This document shows, one piece after another, positions 7,913 to 15,648 of a stretch of 42,081 nt of DNA. This stretch comes from an uncultured Gemmatimonadota bacterium (GTDB lineage Bacteria; Gemmatimonadota; Gemmatimonadetes; Gemmatimonadales; GWC2-71-9). The DNA is taken from positions 1-42,081 of the forward strand of contig CAMPKP010000011.1 of assembly GCA_946887295.1 (NCBI GenBank). The letters are read 5' to 3'. The position numbers and the translations under genes were made by a program. Below the pieces are notes generated by a model that was not told where the DNA came from, did no database searches, and was given only the letters and a program-made list of their open reading frames with translations. Positions within the stretch are counted from its first letter, which is position 1; every line of letters starts with the position of its first letter.

Positions 7913-9672
7913 CGCGACGACTCCTCCCCGGGTCCCACCTCCAGGCTCACCTGGAACGACACGCTGCGGTTGATTCGCGCTCGCTCCGCCGGGTTGCTGC
8001 TCCCGAGCGGCTGGCCGGTGCCGAGGGCGCGGAGCGAGGCCTTCGACCGGGGCACACCCCGCACGGCGAGCGCCCGCAGCACCGCCTCCGCGCGCTCCTG
8101 GCTGAGCGCCCGGTTGGTCGAGTCGGAGCCGGTCGGGTCGGTGCGGCCCACCAGCTCCAGTGTCGCGCGGGCTCCGAGCGCGGCGGCGCCGGCTTCCATC
8201 CGGCCGAACCCGTCGGCGACGCGGCCGATCGTGCGTCTGTCGATGTCGTCGAGTGCCCCGGAGCCGACCTCGAACAGCACCCGTTCGCGCTCGATCGCCT
8301 CGCGCAGCTCCGCCAGCGCCTCGGGGATCTCGGGCCTCACCTGGTCGAGGTCGAGCACCACCGCCCCGGCCGGGAGCGCGGCGGCCCGCGCCGCCGCCAC
8401 CCAGGCGAGCGGCGCCGCTCCGCCGGCCCGGAGCGTGTCTCCCGCGAGCGACAGCGTCAGGCCCGGCGGCGGCTGCAGCGCGCGTCGCGACCGGGCCAGC
8501 ACCATCTCGGGCCGCAGCGAGAGATACGGCTCCCACCGCTGCTCGACCCGCCCGGTGTCGGCGCCGAGCGCCGCCAACAGCGCCGCGGGCTCCGGCGCCA
8601 GCGGGTCGCGCAGACCCGCGAGCTTCCACGTCCTCCAGCCGCGCTCGGCCCCGGTCACGACGATCCCCGGCTCCGCCTGGAGCCGGGCGACTGCGGCGTT
8701 CCACCGCAGGCGCGACCGCAGGATCAGCCCGCCGACGACCGCCGCCACCGCCAGCGTCGCGAGCGCCAGCGGGAGCCAGCGCCGCCGGGACCTCGTCTCT
8801 GCCGCCCGGTCGGTCGCGACCACCGTCGCGAGGCACTCCTCCAGGAGCGGCTGGGCCGCCGCGAACGGGTCCGTGTCGCCGTCGAACTCGGCGAGAGCGC
8901 CGGCGAACCGGAGGTGGATCGTCTCCAGCGTCGCCTGGAGGAGGAGCAGCAGCTCGTCGGGGGCCACGCCACGCACGACGGCGGCGACCAGCGCCTGCGG
9001 CCCCTGCTCGACCATGACGGTCAGCTCGCCGACGGAGAACCGGCGCAGCCCGCCGGCCTCACGCTCCGGGCTGAAGGAGTCGGCCACGAAGTCGCGGATG
9101 GCGGTGAGCATTCCGGAGATGAGGTCGCCGTCGCTCGCGGGCAGGTCGGGCGCGCGGGCGTGGGCGAGCAGCAGCCCCGTGTCGCGGTGGATCAGGAAGA
9201 CCTGCTCGACTCGATACACCAGCGCGTGCTTGAGCACGACCTGCGCGAAGGGCACGCCGGTGCGCCAGGACTCGAAGCGCCAGCGGAGCCCGCGGGGGGA
9301 GAAGCTGTGCTCCAGCGCGCGGTTGATGCTCGCGGCCAGGCCGGCGAGCGCCTCGGCGATGGCCTTGCGGATCGCGGGGCCGAGGACCGGGAAGATCGCG
9401 GTGGCGATGGGGCGGGGGTTCCGGCGGACCGACTCGCCGATGGCGTTCTCGACCGTCGGCGCGAGCGCCCGCGCGAGCTGGCGGTCGCGCCCGGTGCGAA
9501 GGGCTATGGCTTCCGGGAGCAGCTCGGCCAGGTTCTCGCGGCTGAGCCCGGCGGCGTCCAGCCGGCGCTCCAGCTCGGCCAGCCGCCTGCGCTCGGGGCC
9601 GAGGATCAGCTCGCGCAGCTCCGCGAGGTCGGGCGCTTCGGCCTGCTCCCAGGGTGCCCGCTCGTTGGGCAT
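7909..9672 (-). CDS. membrane protein: longin/roadblock-like region, TM helix, BON-like region, OmpA C-terminal domain
   Basis: 587 residues. Residues 1-140 are helical and begin with the motif LRELILGPERRRLAEL. Residues about 150-275 show a beta-alpha-beta-alpha pattern (VEQVFLIHRDTGLLLAHA, then an amphipathic helix, then GELTVMVEQG) typical of longin or roadblock folds. One transmembrane helix (WLPLALATLAVAAVVGGLIL) lies near 299-320. A BON-like segment (EPGIVVTGAERG) follows, and an OmpA/MotB peptidoglycan-binding domain occupies about 460-575 (VGRTDPTGS, NRALSQERAEAVLRAL, and NPAERARINRSV). With no signal peptide, the N-terminal half should be cytoplasmic and the C-terminal half periplasmic. 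The protein could therefore link peptidoglycan to the GTPase encoded next. I recall this domain order as a conserved but uncharacterised family. Confidence 0.85.
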   Translation of the reverse strand: MPNERAPWEQAEAPDLAELRELILGPERRRLAELERRLDAAGLSRENLAELLPEAIALRTGRDRQLARALAPTVENAIGESVRRNPRPIATAIFPVLGPAIRKAIAEALAGLAASINRALEHSFSPRGLRWRFESWRTGVPFAQVVLKHALVYRVEQVFLIHRDTGLLLAHARAPDLPASDGDLISGMLTAIRDFVADSFSPEREAGGLRRFSVGELTVMVEQGPQALVAAVVRGVAPDELLLLLQATLETIHLRFAGALAEFDGDTDPFAAAQPLLEECLATVVATDRAAETRSRRRWLPLALATLAVAAVVGGLILRSRLRWNAAVARLQAEPGIVVTGAERGWRTWKLAGLRDPLAPEPAALLAALGADTGRVEQRWEPYLSLRPEMVLARSRRALQPPPGLTLSLAGDTLRAGGAAPLAWVAAARAAALPAGAVVLDLDQVRPEIPEALAELREAIERERVLFEVGSGALDDIDRRTIGRVADGFGRMEAGAAALGARATLELVGRTDPTGSDSTNRALSQERAEAVLRALAVRGVPRSKASLRALGTGQPLGSSNPAERARINRSVSFQVSLEVGPGEESSR

Positions 9673-9675
9673 GCC

Positions 9676-10257
9676 CTAGCTCCGGGGGCCGTTCTTCCCC
9701 GGGGGCGACGTCGGCGCGCCGCCCAGCCGGGCGGCCATGTCGGTGAGCATCCCGGCGAGGGCGGTCCGGTCGGTCTTGGCCGAATCGAGCGCCTGGTGCG
9801 ACCGGGCCAGCTCGTTCGAGAGCTGCTCGCCCAGCAGGAGGAGCTCGTCGCGGAGCGTGGCATCGGCAAGGTTGGCGGATTCCTCCAGCTTCACGTGCCG
9901 CTTCTCCAGGGCTCGGATCGCCTCCTTGATCTCGGCGGCGAGCGACTTGAGCTCCTCGGTGCGCTTGGCCCGCTCGGCGGCGAGGCGCTCGTCGAGGGTC
10001 TGGACCTCGCTCCGGATGAAGGCGTCGAGCGACTCGACCTGTCGGGCGAAGTCGCTGCGGAGCGCCTCGTGCTCCTGCCGGAAGCGCTCCTCGATCACCT
10101 GGAGCCGGCTCTCGACCGCGCGCATCTGCCCGCCGAACAGAATGTCGCGAACCTTGTCGAGGCTCTCGGGCTGGGAGTCGGTCACGGGGGACGGGGCGGG
10201 AGGCTCGGCGACTTGAAGCCCGCCGGACTTCCGCTTGTCGGATTCGGTTGGGGGCAT
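9676..10257 (-). CDS. coiled-coil protein of the GTPase operon
   Basis: 193 residues, first gene of the operon. Residues 1-30 are polar and proline-rich. A motif KVRDILFGGQMRAVESRL begins near residue 34, followed by about 130 residues of continuous charged heptad-like helix, ending in a Gly/Pro-rich tail. No enzyme motif or membrane segment is present. The KVRDILFGG motif resembles the LRELILGPE motif at the start of the next protein, suggesting a shared binding surface. The gene ends 3 bp before the OmpA-like start. A promoter-like pair lies 28-57 bp upstream, and there is no clear Shine-Dalgarno. Its likely role is a cytoplasmic scaffold or oligomeriser; this is inference. Confidence 0.8.
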   Translation of the reverse strand: MPPTESDKRKSGGLQVAEPPAPSPVTDSQPESLDKVRDILFGGQMRAVESRLQVIEERFRQEHEALRSDFARQVESLDAFIRSEVQTLDERLAAERAKRTEELKSLAAEIKEAIRALEKRHVKLEESANLADATLRDELLLLGEQLSNELARSHQALDSAKTDRTALAGMLTDMAARLGGAPTSPPGKNGPRS

Positions 10258-10284
10258 GGTCAGCTCGAAGGGGAGGACCGCCCT

Positions 10285-10314
10285 AACGTACAGCGCAGAT
10301 CATGGATTGGCCAA
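10285..10314 (-). promoter_or_regulatory. promoter of the GTPase operon with palindrome at -35
   Basis: On the minus strand, TTGGCC (10314-10309) and TACGTT (10290-10285) are separated by 18 bp and predict a start near 10278, about 21 nt before the first ATG. The -35 lies inside a perfect 10-bp palindrome ATTGGCCAAT (10306-10315) that could be an operator. The hexamers are partial matches only. Confidence 0.4.
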
Positions 10315-10339
10315 TGCCGGGGCGGTCCCCCGACGACTC

Positions 10340-10882
10340 TCAGCCTGCGCGAATGGCGGAAAGTCCGCCGGTCCCGGCCAGTTGCTCCAGCAGGAACGCC
10401 GAGACCTCCCGCGGCGCGCCGAGCTCCAGCCGCCGAACCGGCCGCGCCACGGCGAGCGGCGCATCCGTCGCGACGGCGATCACCATCGGATCGTCCGGCC
10501 AGCGCCGGGGCGGCTCGCCGAGCGCCGGCCGGTAGACCTCGATCTTCGGGTAGGACTCGCGCGCGAAGCCCTCGGCGAGGACGAAGTCCACCCGGGCCGG
10601 GTCGAACCGCTCGAGCAGCTCCCGGAACGGCGGCTCTGCCAGGTCGCCCTCCAGCTCGCCGAGGTGCGCCCACCGGGTGCGGGAGGCGATCAGCACCTCC
10701 GACGCTCCCGCCTCCCGGACCCGGAAGCTGTCCTTGCCCGGGCGGTCCATGTCGAACCCGCAGTGCGCATGCTTGAGCACCGCTACCCGGAGCCCCTCCG
10801 CCCGGAGCAGCGGGAGCACCGCGGTGATGAGCGTGGTCTTGCCGCTGCCGCTCGCCCCGACGAATCCGACGACCGGCGGCAC
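10340..10882 (-). CDS. mobB: molybdopterin-guanine dinucleotide biosynthesis protein MobB
   Basis: 180 residues from a GTG start. The N-terminus has the P-loop GASGSGKTT (9-17), followed by LRVAVLKHAHCGFDMDRPGKDS, the signature segment of MobB (shown in two parts: KHAHCGFDMD and RPGKDS). Later comes VDFVLAEGFARESYPKIEV, equivalent to the family's LVEGFK region. MobB is a GTP-binding accessory to MobA in attaching the nucleotide to molybdopterin. The gene begins 1 bp after the molybdoenzyme stop, so cofactor maturation is coupled to synthesis of its client. Length is normal for stand-alone MobB. No mobA is in the window. It is cytoplasmic. Confidence 0.88.
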   Translation of the reverse strand: MPPVVGFVGASGSGKTTLITAVLPLLRAEGLRVAVLKHAHCGFDMDRPGKDSFRVREAGASEVLIASRTRWAHLGELEGDLAEPPFRELLERFDPARVDFVLAEGFARESYPKIEVYRPALGEPPRRWPDDPMVIAVATDAPLAVARPVRRLELGAPREVSAFLLEQLAGTGGLSAIRAG

Positions 10883-10883
10883 G

Positions 10884-13016
10884 TCAGATCCTCGCGATCT
10901 CGACCCGGTTGTCCGACTGAGTGCCGGCCCCGCCCAGATTGCTGTGCCGCGACGAGGTGGTCGAGTTGACCGCCGACCCGTTCCGGGTCAGGCTGGGCCA
11001 GTAGCCCAGGCTCGCCAGCGCCATGCCCTGCATGACGTCGTCGCTCAGCTCGGCCAGCCCCTCGAAGACGCCACGGTCGTTGAACACCCGCACGTAGTCG
11101 CCTTCCCTGATGCCGCGGGTCGCGGCGTCCGCCGGGTGGATGACGACCCGCTGCTCGCCCTGGCGGCGCTGCTGCCGCGGCTCGTTGGCGTACTGCGAGT
11201 TGAGGAACGCGTGCGGCTTGGGCGACAGCAGGCTGATCGGATACCGGGCCAGCTCGCCGTTCGCCGTCACCTCGACCGGCGGGATGTAGTTGGGCACCGG
11301 ATCCACCGGCTCGCCCGACTGCATCTCGGTATAGCCGTTCCGCCAGACCGGGACGACGAAGTTGCCGTTCGCGGCCGCGCTGGCCTTGAACTCGCACTTT
11401 CCCGACGGCGTCTTGAAGTTGCCCTCCGCGTGCGGCGCCCGCTCGTGGGGCAGCCCCACGTTGAGCCGCATCCACCCCTTCTCCTTGAGCTTCTCCAGCG
11501 TGATCCCCTGCATCGCCGGCGCGCTCCAGTCGTACATCCGCGCGAGCAGCTCGTCGTCGCTCATGGACCAGTAGTCGTCGTCGAAGCCCATGGTCTTCGC
11601 CAGACGGCGGAACATGTCCACGTTGGAGACGCACTCGCCCGGCGCGGCGATGGCCGGCTGGTTGAGCATGACGTAGAGATGGCCCCAGGTGACCTGGAGG
11701 TCGTACTGCTCCGCCTGGAGCGTGGCCGGGAGGATGATGTCGGCGTAGCGCGCGGTGTCGGTCATGAACAGCTCGCTCACCACCGTGAACAGGTCCTCCC
11801 GCTGGAGCCCCCGGACCATGGTGTTCGCGTTCTGCTGCTGGGACACCGGATTGGAGTTGTGGATGAACACCGACATGAGCGGCGGATCGAGGCCCATCTC
11901 GCCGCTCAGCGCGCGGCCGAGGTCGAGCTCGTTGACCACCCGGGTGCCGGGCCGGATCCAGTCGGGCCGCTGGATGAAGTCGAAGTTGAAGGGGAACTCC
12001 CAGATCGGCATCTCGACCGCGCCGCCCCCGACGTGGCGCCAGGCGCCGACCAGCGCGGGCAGTGAGCTGACCAGCCGCACCGCGTCGCCGCCGCCCGGCG
12101 AGCGCTCGATGGCCACGCCCTCGCGGATGGCCGCCGGCTGGGTGGTGGCGTACTCGCGCGCGAGCTTCCTGATGTCGTCGGCCGGGATCCCGGTGATGGC
12201 CGCCACCCGCTCCGGCGGGAACTCCGCGGCCCGCGCCTTCAGCTCCTCGTAGCCGAGCGTGTACTTCGCCACGTAATCGTGATCCACCAGGTCCTCGGCG
12301 ATGATCACGTTCATCATGCCGAGGGCAAGCGCACCGTCGGTCCCGGGGCGAATGGCGACGTGCCAGTCGGCCGCCTTGGCGGTGCGGCTCCGCACCGGGT
12401 CGATCACCACCACCTTGGCGCCCTTCGCCTTCGCCTCCAGGATGAAGGGCCAGCCGTGCAGGTTGGTGCTGATCATGTTCATGCCCCACACGATGATGTA
12501 CTTCGCGTGGGCGAGGCTCTCCACGTCGAGCCCGCCGGTCGGGCCCACGGTCATGATCCAGGCGGTGGAGGAGCCCGACTCGCAGTAGCACTTCTCGCCG
12601 ATGGTGGCGCCGAGCCGGTTGAAGAAGGCGTCGCCGCTGGTGAGGCCGTTGAGCGTGCCCTGGTTGCCCAGGTAGCAGTGGTTCATGATGGCCTGCGGGC
12701 CGTACCGGGCGATGATGTCGGTCCAGCGGCGCTTGATCTCGGCGAGTGCCTCGTCGTACGTGATCTGCTCGAAGCGGCCGCTCCCCTTGGGGCCGGCGCG
12801 CCGGAGCGGGTGCAGCAGCCGGTCGGGGTTGTAGTGGTGCTCCGCGTAGTTGTTGAGCTTCACGCACAGCCCGCCGCGGGTCATCGGGTGATCGGGGTCG
12901 CCGGTCACGTCGACCAGCTTGCCGTCCTGGACGTGATAGAGGAAGGCGCAGGTGTCGGGGCAGTCCTGGGGACAGGCGCCCCTCACGATTCTGGTGCCAA
13001 TAGCAGGTGCGGCCAT
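10884..13016 (-). CDS. molybdopterin-dependent oxidoreductase (DMSO reductase family, Fe4S4-containing)
   Basis: 710 residues. The N-terminal cluster motif uses Cys15, Cys19, Cys23 and Cys51 (CPQDCPDTC, then GGLCVK), which binds one 4Fe-4S. The molybdopterin fold follows, with the pterin-binding stretches IVWGMNMIST, VVVIDPVRSRTA and DTARYADIILPA. A C-terminal molydopterin-dinucleotide domain has HPADAATRGIREGDYVRVFN. The metal ligand is probably a Cys in EKCYCESGSST, but this is not certain. No Tat signal is visible, so the enzyme is probably cytoplasmic. The substrate cannot be predicted; no membrane anchor or electron-transfer subunit is adjacent. A GGAGG Shine-Dalgarno lies 6 bases before the ATG. 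It is followed directly by mobB. Confidence 0.9.
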   Translation of the reverse strand: MAAPAIGTRIVRGACPQDCPDTCAFLYHVQDGKLVDVTGDPDHPMTRGGLCVKLNNYAEHHYNPDRLLHPLRRAGPKGSGRFEQITYDEALAEIKRRWTDIIARYGPQAIMNHCYLGNQGTLNGLTSGDAFFNRLGATIGEKCYCESGSSTAWIMTVGPTGGLDVESLAHAKYIIVWGMNMISTNLHGWPFILEAKAKGAKVVVIDPVRSRTAKAADWHVAIRPGTDGALALGMMNVIIAEDLVDHDYVAKYTLGYEELKARAAEFPPERVAAITGIPADDIRKLAREYATTQPAAIREGVAIERSPGGGDAVRLVSSLPALVGAWRHVGGGAVEMPIWEFPFNFDFIQRPDWIRPGTRVVNELDLGRALSGEMGLDPPLMSVFIHNSNPVSQQQNANTMVRGLQREDLFTVVSELFMTDTARYADIILPATLQAEQYDLQVTWGHLYVMLNQPAIAAPGECVSNVDMFRRLAKTMGFDDDYWSMSDDELLARMYDWSAPAMQGITLEKLKEKGWMRLNVGLPHERAPHAEGNFKTPSGKCEFKASAAANGNFVVPVWRNGYTEMQSGEPVDPVPNYIPPVEVTANGELARYPISLLSPKPHAFLNSQYANEPRQQRRQGEQRVVIHPADAATRGIREGDYVRVFNDRGVFEGLAELSDDVMQGMALASLGYWPSLTRNGSAVNSTTSSRHSNLGGAGTQSDNRVEIARI

Positions 13017-13444
13017 GATGGGCCTCCGACAGCCGGCAGGTCTCGCTGGCGCGAGCGTGGAACGGGAGGGTATCTCGACGATCGCAGGTGGGTCGGCGGC
13101 CGGACGCGTGGCCCGTCAGCACCGGCGCTCGCCGGGCGCGGAGTAATCAGTGCGAGAGACTACGGTAGGATACGGCACAACTCGCGTCAAGAGAGCGCCT
13201 CCGGACGGCTGGACGATGCGCGGCGGGCGTCACCCGCAAATCGCACGCTCCGCTGCGGATCACGCGCAGCCGCCGGCCCGCGCCCCGGACCGCTCTTCCA
13301 AGCAGTTGCGGCGCTTCATGTTCCGGGTCGCGCTCTCGGGCACCGGCCTTGCTCCTCCCGCCGGCAGGTTCCCCCCGATCCCAGTGAGCAGGAGCGTCTA
13401 CGCCCACCCTCGAAGGCCGCCGACGGTTCTTCGGTACCGCCCGC
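13017..13444. other. divergent intergenic region
   Basis: 428 bp between the molybdoenzyme (minus) and the YaiO-like gene (plus). It contains a good minus-strand promoter at 13162-13190. No convincing plus-strand promoter was found. The reading frames crossing it are Arg-rich and run antisense or out of frame into the flanking genes, so I see no gene here. Confidence 0.6.
13162..13190 (-). promoter_or_regulatory. sigma70-like promoter of the molybdoenzyme-mobB operon
   Basis: On the minus strand, TTGACG (13190-13185) and TACCGT (13167-13162) are separated by 17 bp. The predicted transcript starts near 13155 and has a leader of about 140 nt before the ATG at 13016, long enough to hold a regulatory structure. 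Confidence 0.5.
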
Positions 13445-14578
13445 GTGTTCGTCGCGCTCCTCCTCGTCACGGCGGGAGCGCAGCCGGAGGCTGCCGCCCA
13501 GAGTCCGGCACCCGACCTCGCCCCTCTCCGGCGCCAGGCGGAGCAGCTCCGCCTGGAGCGCCGCCTCCCCGAGGCGCTCGCCGCCTACCGCGCACTGACC
13601 GCCGAGGATCCCGGCAGCTTCGAGGACCGCTTCTGGCTCGCCAAGCTTCAAGGCTGGACCGGGGGGCTCCCCGCCGCGGACAGCGGCTTCGTCCGGCTGC
13701 TGGAAGAGCGCCCGCGGGATTACGACAGCCGGATCGGCCTCGCCGACGTCCGCCTCTGGCGGGGCGACACCGCGGCGGCCCGCGAGCTGCTCGGCGGCCT
13801 CCAGCAGGACTACCCCGCCGACCCCGAGGTGCGTCGGCGGGTCGAGACGCTGGCGCGCCAGGTGCGCCCGGCCTATCGCTGGGAGACCGGTCTCGAGTAC
13901 TTCGGCGAGCAGCTCCCGGATGGCGCCGCCGCCAACGGCGGGGCTCTCTCGCTGGCGGCTCGAGCCGGCGACCGCTTCCGGTGGCGCGCCGTCGCGGCAC
14001 TCCAGGAGAAATTCGACCGCACCGAGTCCCGCGCGGGCGGCGAGGTCGGCGTCCGGCTCTCCCCGCCGGTCGAGCTCGTGGCCTCGGCGGCTTTCGCTCC
14101 GGGAGCCGAGGTGCTGCCGCGAGGCAGCTATGGGATCGGCGCGAACGGTCGCATCGCCCGCGGCGTGGTGCTCTACGCCGACTACGCCTTCCTCGACTAC
14201 CAGGACGCCGACGTGCACCAGGCCGGACCCGCGGTCGAGCTGTACGCGGGGCGGTGGCTCTTCGCCGGGCGGGTCCGCTGGACCGCGACCGGCTTCGGCC
14301 CTTCGAGCGAGGCGGTGCACGACGGCGCGGGCTCGCTCTCGGTCGGCTGGCTCTACGGGCCGGGCAACCTGGTCCGCGTCTTCGCGGGCACGGGGAGCGA
14401 GTCGTTCACCGGGCCCTCGCGCGAGCGGATCGGCCGCTTCGATGCTCGCACGATCGGACTCTCCTGGCGCCACTTCCTCACGCCGGGGCTCGGCGTCGAG
14501 GCGGTCTACGCCCATGAGGACCGCTCGGCCGGCGGCGGGAGCGATGCCTGGAGCCTGCGAGTGCTGCGCCGATGGTGA
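13445..14578 (+). CDS. YaiO-like outer-membrane beta-barrel protein with N-terminal TPRs
   Basis: 377 residues from a GTG start. The hydrophobic N-terminus (FVALLLVTAGA, cleavage near AAAQ) is a short signal peptide. Residues about 25-145 form TPR-like helical pairs (LPEALAAYRALTAEDPGS and LADVRLWRGDTAAARELL). From about 150 to the end, alternating strands with aromatic girdles (YRWETGLEYFGEQ, LYADYAFLDYQDAD, ending DAWSLRVLRRW) fit a YaiO-type outer-membrane barrel ending near an aromatic residue. The only in-frame starts after the upstream TGA give this GTG, although basic residues just upstream (RRRFFG) look like a signal n-region, so the start may be non-canonical. It overlaps the HEAT-repeat gene. 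The context suggests a secretion pore for a polysaccharide. Confidence 0.78.
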   Translation: MFVALLLVTAGAQPEAAAQSPAPDLAPLRRQAEQLRLERRLPEALAAYRALTAEDPGSFEDRFWLAKLQGWTGGLPAADSGFVRLLEERPRDYDSRIGLADVRLWRGDTAAARELLGGLQQDYPADPEVRRRVETLARQVRPAYRWETGLEYFGEQLPDGAAANGGALSLAARAGDRFRWRAVAALQEKFDRTESRAGGEVGVRLSPPVELVASAAFAPGAEVLPRGSYGIGANGRIARGVVLYADYAFLDYQDADVHQAGPAVELYAGRWLFAGRVRWTATGFGPSSEAVHDGAGSLSVGWLYGPGNLVRVFAGTGSESFTGPSRERIGRFDARTIGLSWRHFLTPGLGVEAVYAHEDRSAGGGSDAWSLRVLRRW

Positions 14579-15648
14579 GCCGCCCCGGTCTCACGGCGCT
14601 CCTGGGCCTGCTCGCGCTCGCCGCGCTGCTCCTGGCGGCGCTGCTCGTCGTCAATTGGTGGCACCGGCGCCGGGAGGCGCGGGGCGCGGCCCTCCGGCGC
14701 GTGTTGCAGCCGATGCTCATCGCCCGCCCGGTCGAGCCGGACCCGACGCCTTCCGCGCCCCTGTGGATGGACGATCTCTCGAGCGCCGACGGGCGCCTTG
14801 CGCTCGTCACCTGCCTCGAGGCGCTGCCGGGACTCGACCCCGCCGCGGCCGACCGGGTGCGCGTCCTGCTCCGCCGCTCCCGCGCCGCCCGGCGCGAGCT
14901 CGACCGGCTGGGACACCGCTCCGCGGCGCGCCGCATCGAGGCCTGCCGTTTCGCCGGCAGACTGGGTGACGCCGGTGCGGTCCCTCGCCTGGTCCAGCTG
15001 CTCCAGGACCGGGACCGCGCCGTGCGCCGGGAGGCGATCCGGGCGCTCGGCGAGCTTCGCGCGGTGGACGCCGTGCCCGACATCGCCGGCGCGATCGAGA
15101 CCATGGAAGAGTGGGGCAACCTCCTTCTGGTCATGGCGCTGATCCGGATGGGGCCCGCGTGCGCGCCGGCCATCGGCGCCCTGCTCGCCGCGCCCGGTGC
15201 GCGCTCGCAGGCCACCATCAAGGGCCTGCTTCAGGTCACCAGTCGCATCGGCGTGGCGGCGGATCCCGGTGCGATCCGCTCGCTCGCCGCGCATGAGGAC
15301 CTGGAGATCCGGGTGGAGGCCGTGCGGGTCCTGGGCGCCATCGAACCCGATCCCCGCAGCGGCGACGTCTGCCTCGCGGCGATGGACGACGCCGAGTGGC
15401 CGGTACGCGCCATCGCCGCCGCGTCGCTCGGCCGGCTGCAGGACGAGCGCGCCCTTCCGCGGCTGGCGCGGGCCATGGGCGATCCGGCGTACTGGGTCCG
15501 CCACCACGTGGCCGAAGCCATGGCCTCCATGGGCGAGCCCGGAGCCGAGGCGCTGCGGCGCGCGCTGCGCGACGCCAATCCCTTCGTGCGCGACATGGCG
15601 GCCCAGGTGCTCTTCATGCGGGCGCTGGCGGACGGCGAGGCGGCATGA
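14572..15648 (+). CDS. membrane-anchored HEAT-repeat protein
   Basis: 358 residues. One N-terminal membrane helix (LTALLGLLALAALLLAALLV, about 7-29) is followed by a basic stretch and then HEAT or PBS-lyase-type repeats for the rest. Visible repeat units include DRAVRREAIRALGELRAVDA, HEDLEIRVEAVRVLGAIE, DAEWPVRAIAAASLGRLQD and DANPFVRDMAAQVLFMRA. No catalytic motif is seen, so it is best read as an inner-membrane scaffold. The ATG overlaps the YaiO-like stop by 7 bp (a GTG three bases on would give a 4-bp overlap), and the stop overlaps the glycosyltransferase ATG by 4 bp. Strict coupling suggests the three proteins work in one complex across the envelope. Confidence 0.82.
   Translation: MVSRPGLTALLGLLALAALLLAALLVVNWWHRRREARGAALRRVLQPMLIARPVEPDPTPSAPLWMDDLSSADGRLALVTCLEALPGLDPAAADRVRVLLRRSRAARRELDRLGHRSAARRIEACRFAGRLGDAGAVPRLVQLLQDRDRAVRREAIRALGELRAVDAVPDIAGAIETMEEWGNLLLVMALIRMGPACAPAIGALLAAPGARSQATIKGLLQVTSRIGVAADPGAIRSLAAHEDLEIRVEAVRVLGAIEPDPRSGDVCLAAMDDAEWPVRAIAAASLGRLQDERALPRLARAMGDPAYWVRHHVAEAMASMGEPGAEALRRALRDANPFVRDMAAQVLFMRALADGEAA

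Noticed and set aside
7547..9679. 710-codon plus-strand frame antisense to the OmpA-like gene
   Set aside because: Ser/Arg/Ala-rich shadow; the minus-strand protein has a clear OmpA domain.
13150..14517. 455-codon plus-strand frame overlapping the YaiO-like gene
   Set aside because: Different frame, Arg/Pro/Gly-rich. The YaiO frame has strand pattern, signal peptide and coupled neighbours.
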